Notes under the pieces: generated by a model
What the model was told of the DNA's origin: nothing
Seen by the model: the letters and a program-made list of their open reading frames with translations, nothing else
Database searches by the model: none
Translations under genes and position numbers: made by a program
In this document: one piece after another, positions 62,495 to 64,000 of the stretch
How the letters are laid out: each line of letters begins with the position of its first letter
How positions within the stretch are numbered: position 1 is the first letter of the stretch
From: Burkholderia anthina
GTDB lineage: Bacteria > Pseudomonadota > Gammaproteobacteria > Burkholderiales > Burkholderiaceae
Assembly: GCF_001547525.1 (NCBI RefSeq)
Contig: NZ_CM003769.1
Span: forward strand, 62,001-126,000
DNA length: 64,000 nt
Reading direction: 5' to 3'

Positions 62495-63321
62495 CAGTCG
62501 CACCGTGCCGTCATGCCGCCGTCCACGACGATTTCCGTCCCGGTGATGAAGCGGGCTTCGTCCGAGGCCAGGAACAGCGCGGCGTTCGCCGTGTCACGGC
62601 CGTCGCCCATGAAGCCGAGCGGAATGCGGGCGAGGCGGCTCTCGAGCAACTTGTCGACATCGCCGCCGGCGCGTTGCCCGGCGAGACGCGCCTCGACCAT
62701 CGGCGTATGCAACTGCCCCGGCACGACCGTGTTGACGCGTATCCCCTTCTTCGCGTATTCGACGGCCACCACCTTCGACAGCTGAATCACGCCGGCCTTG
62801 CAGGCGGCGTACGCGACCTGCGCGGAGCCGGTCCAGCGGATGCCGGAGGTCGACGCGGTGTTGACGATCGCACCGGCGCCCTGCTGCTCCATGATCGGCA
62901 GCACGTGCTTGCAGGTCAGGTAGACGCTCTTCAGGTTGAACGCGACCTGCTTGTCCCACGCCTCTTCCGACAGAGCGACCGGGCCACCCGCAGACGAACC
63001 GCCAACGTTGTTGACGAGAATGTCCACCCGGCCATAGGTTTCGCGGCATGCGTCGACCATCGCCGCGACGGCGCCACTGTTCGTGACGTCGCACGTATGC
63101 GCGGTAATTTCGCCGCCAAGCTCGGTGACGCGACGGACCGTTTCCGTCATCGCCTCCATGTTGATGTCGACGGCGAAGATCTTCGCGCCCGCGGCCGCGA
63201 ACAGTGCGGCCACGGCGCGGCCGTTGCCCCAGCCGGGGCCGACGCAGCCCGCGCCGGTCACGATCGCGACCTTGCCTTGCAGACGGCCCGCGCCTGCTTC
63301 ATTGATGGATGTGTCGTTCAT
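62494..63321 (-). CDS. SDR family oxidoreductase
   Basis: 275 aa from the ATG at 63321. Glycine-rich loop VTGAGCVGPGWGNGRA (with an unusual insertion), NNVGGSS, active Ser and YAACK motif (Tyr-x-x-x-Lys), and the C-terminal ITGTEIVVDGG. Probably oxidises a hydroxyl to produce a lactone or keto acid. The start lies 12 bp after the CMD-family stop codon, and its own stop overlaps the lactonase start, so the three genes are coupled. Confidence 0.88.
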   Translation of the reverse strand: MNDTSINEAGAGRLQGKVAIVTGAGCVGPGWGNGRAVAALFAAAGAKIFAVDINMEAMTETVRRVTELGGEITAHTCDVTNSGAVAAMVDACRETYGRVDILVNNVGGSSAGGPVALSEEAWDKQVAFNLKSVYLTCKHVLPIMEQQGAGAIVNTASTSGIRWTGSAQVAYAACKAGVIQLSKVVAVEYAKKGIRVNTVVPGQLHTPMVEARLAGQRAGGDVDKLLESRLARIPLGFMGDGRDTANAALFLASDEARFITGTEIVVDGGMTARCD

Positions 63322-63332
63322 GATGTGTGTGT

Positions 63333-63893
63333 TCAACCGTGTGTTGCGGGAAGTTCGGGTGCGACGCCAGCGGGCGGCGGCACGTTGAAAACCTTGATGG
63401 TCATCGAGATCAGCGTGTAGTAGCCGGCAATGCCGACGAGATCCACGACCGCGCCTTCGCCGAGCGTGTCGACGAGCGCCGCATACAGGGCGTCGCCGAT
63501 TTCGTGCCGTTCATGCAACTGCGTCACGAATGCGTGGACGAGCTTCTCGTCGTTGCGGACGAACGGCGGCTCGACGCCGTCGCGAATCGCATCGATCACG
63601 TCGATCGAGAGCCCGGCCGCCAGCGCGAACGGCTTGTGCGCGGCCCATTCGTACTCGGCCAGCCAGTGGCGCCCCATCGACAGGATGACCAGCTCGGAAA
63701 GCCGCGGCGGCACGCTGCTGTCATATCGGCAGTACTGGCCGAGGGCCTGTGCGCAACTGGCGAGCTTGGGGCGATGCAGCCAGACGGCCAGCGGACCGCG
63801 CACGCCTTTGCGAGGCCCGCTGGCGATGGCGTCGTACACGTGGCGCTGTTCGTCGGACAGTTGCTCGTGGGCGAGCGGTGCAATACGTTCCAT
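63333..63893 (-). CDS. Carboxymuconolactone decarboxylase (CMD/AhpD) family protein
   Basis: 186 aa from the ATG at 63893, chosen because GAGGTGA lies 8 bases upstream; ATG 63902 is less well placed. CMD fold: PLAVWLHRPKLASCAQALGQ, ELVILSMGRHWLAEYEWAAH and IVGIAGYYT-like region (LVGIAGYYTLISM). The redox CxxC of AhpD is absent, as in decarboxylase-type members. It heads the coupled run CMD-SDR-lactonase-ModA-like-alpha/beta x2-lactonase-MFS and may act on a carboxylated lactone. Confidence 0.82.
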   Translation of the reverse strand: MERIAPLAHEQLSDEQRHVYDAIASGPRKGVRGPLAVWLHRPKLASCAQALGQYCRYDSSVPPRLSELVILSMGRHWLAEYEWAAHKPFALAAGLSIDVIDAIRDGVEPPFVRNDEKLVHAFVTQLHERHEIGDALYAALVDTLGEGAVVDLVGIAGYYTLISMTIKVFNVPPPAGVAPELPATHG

Positions 63894-63916
63894 GAATGAC
63901 ATCACCTCGACAGAAT

Positions 63917-64000
63917 TCAGTTGGCTTCGGCGGCCGTGCCGGACCGTTCGGTCCGTGCATCGGCAGGGGTGGCCGCGGCGCGCGAGCGCAGCATCGACCG
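63917..64000 (-). CDS. C-terminal end of a gene entering from the right edge
   Basis: The last 27 codons and the TGA of a minus-strand reading frame whose body lies beyond the window. The tail is polar and Ala/Arg-rich and ends EAN. It lies 23 bp before the CMD start, so it is probably the preceding gene of the same operon. The short tail gives no family. Confidence 0.4.
   Translation of the reverse strand, partial: RSMLRSRAAATPADARTERSGTAAEAN

Noticed and set aside
1..64000. CRISPR arrays, tRNA or rRNA genes, insertion sequences, prophage
   Set aside because: No regularly spaced direct repeats, tRNA-like T-loop with acceptor pairing, or transposase/integrase motifs were recognised.

Overview
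The window is GC-rich (roughly two thirds G+C by eye) and densely packed with LysR, AraC, GntR, LacI, Lrp and TetR regulators, MFS and ABC importers and catabolic enzymes. This layout is typical of a secondary replicon of Burkholderia, most likely a Burkholderia cepacia complex species; the genus call is inferred from gene families, codon bias and operon style, not from a marker gene. No rRNA, tRNA, CRISPR array, insertion sequence or phage gene was seen.

Layout. 0-3.3 kb (minus): start of a split transketolase, an MFS importer and an SDR, with a LysR regulator. 3.6-8.0 kb: a di/tricarboxylate module made of LysR and DctA (plus) converging on a ModA-like periplasmic protein and a citrate/tricarballylate-type symporter (minus). 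The ModA-like protein is better read as an aconitate isomerase than as a molybdate binder. 8.3-13 kb: a diguanylate cyclase, a LysR/NmrA divergent pair and a tandem-GNAT protein. 13.1-35.9 kb: a large amine or opine-like catabolic island containing an M20 amidohydrolase, two aldehyde dehydrogenases, three FAD amine oxidases, a DUF861-type cupin, an HTH-only AraC protein, a complete peptide/opine-type ABC importer, a chemoreceptor with a FliA-type promoter, a HAD protein, a second tandem GNAT, a hydroxyacid dehydrogenase, an omega-aminotransferase and an Lrp regulator. 36.1-40.9 kb: AraC, an outer-membrane protein, an MFS importer and a NylA-like amidase.

41.2-48.3 kb: a TetR/EmrB-type efflux pair with matching operators, an EthD protein, a decayed DUF308 copy, a degenerate HD-GYP/LuxR regulator, an intact DUF308 protein, then a lower-GC patch with an unknown protein and a Sel1-repeat protein. 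48.5-50.4 kb: a GntR regulator diverging from a class I/II aminotransferase. 50.6-56.5 kb: a non-phosphorylative pentonate pathway (MFS, GntR-type LacI repressor, arabinonate-type dehydratase, FAH-family 2-keto-3-deoxy-pentonate dehydratase) with three near-identical operators.

56.6-64 kb (minus): a coherent operon of unknown substrate. It holds a CMD-family protein, an SDR, two COG3618 (LigI-like) amidohydrolases, a second ModA-like periplasmic protein, two tandem exported alpha/beta-fold proteins in which the nucleophile position is Ala, and an MFS importer. The recurrence of a ModA-like protein without any ABC partner beside organic-acid enzymes is the most promising lead for an undescribed pathway.
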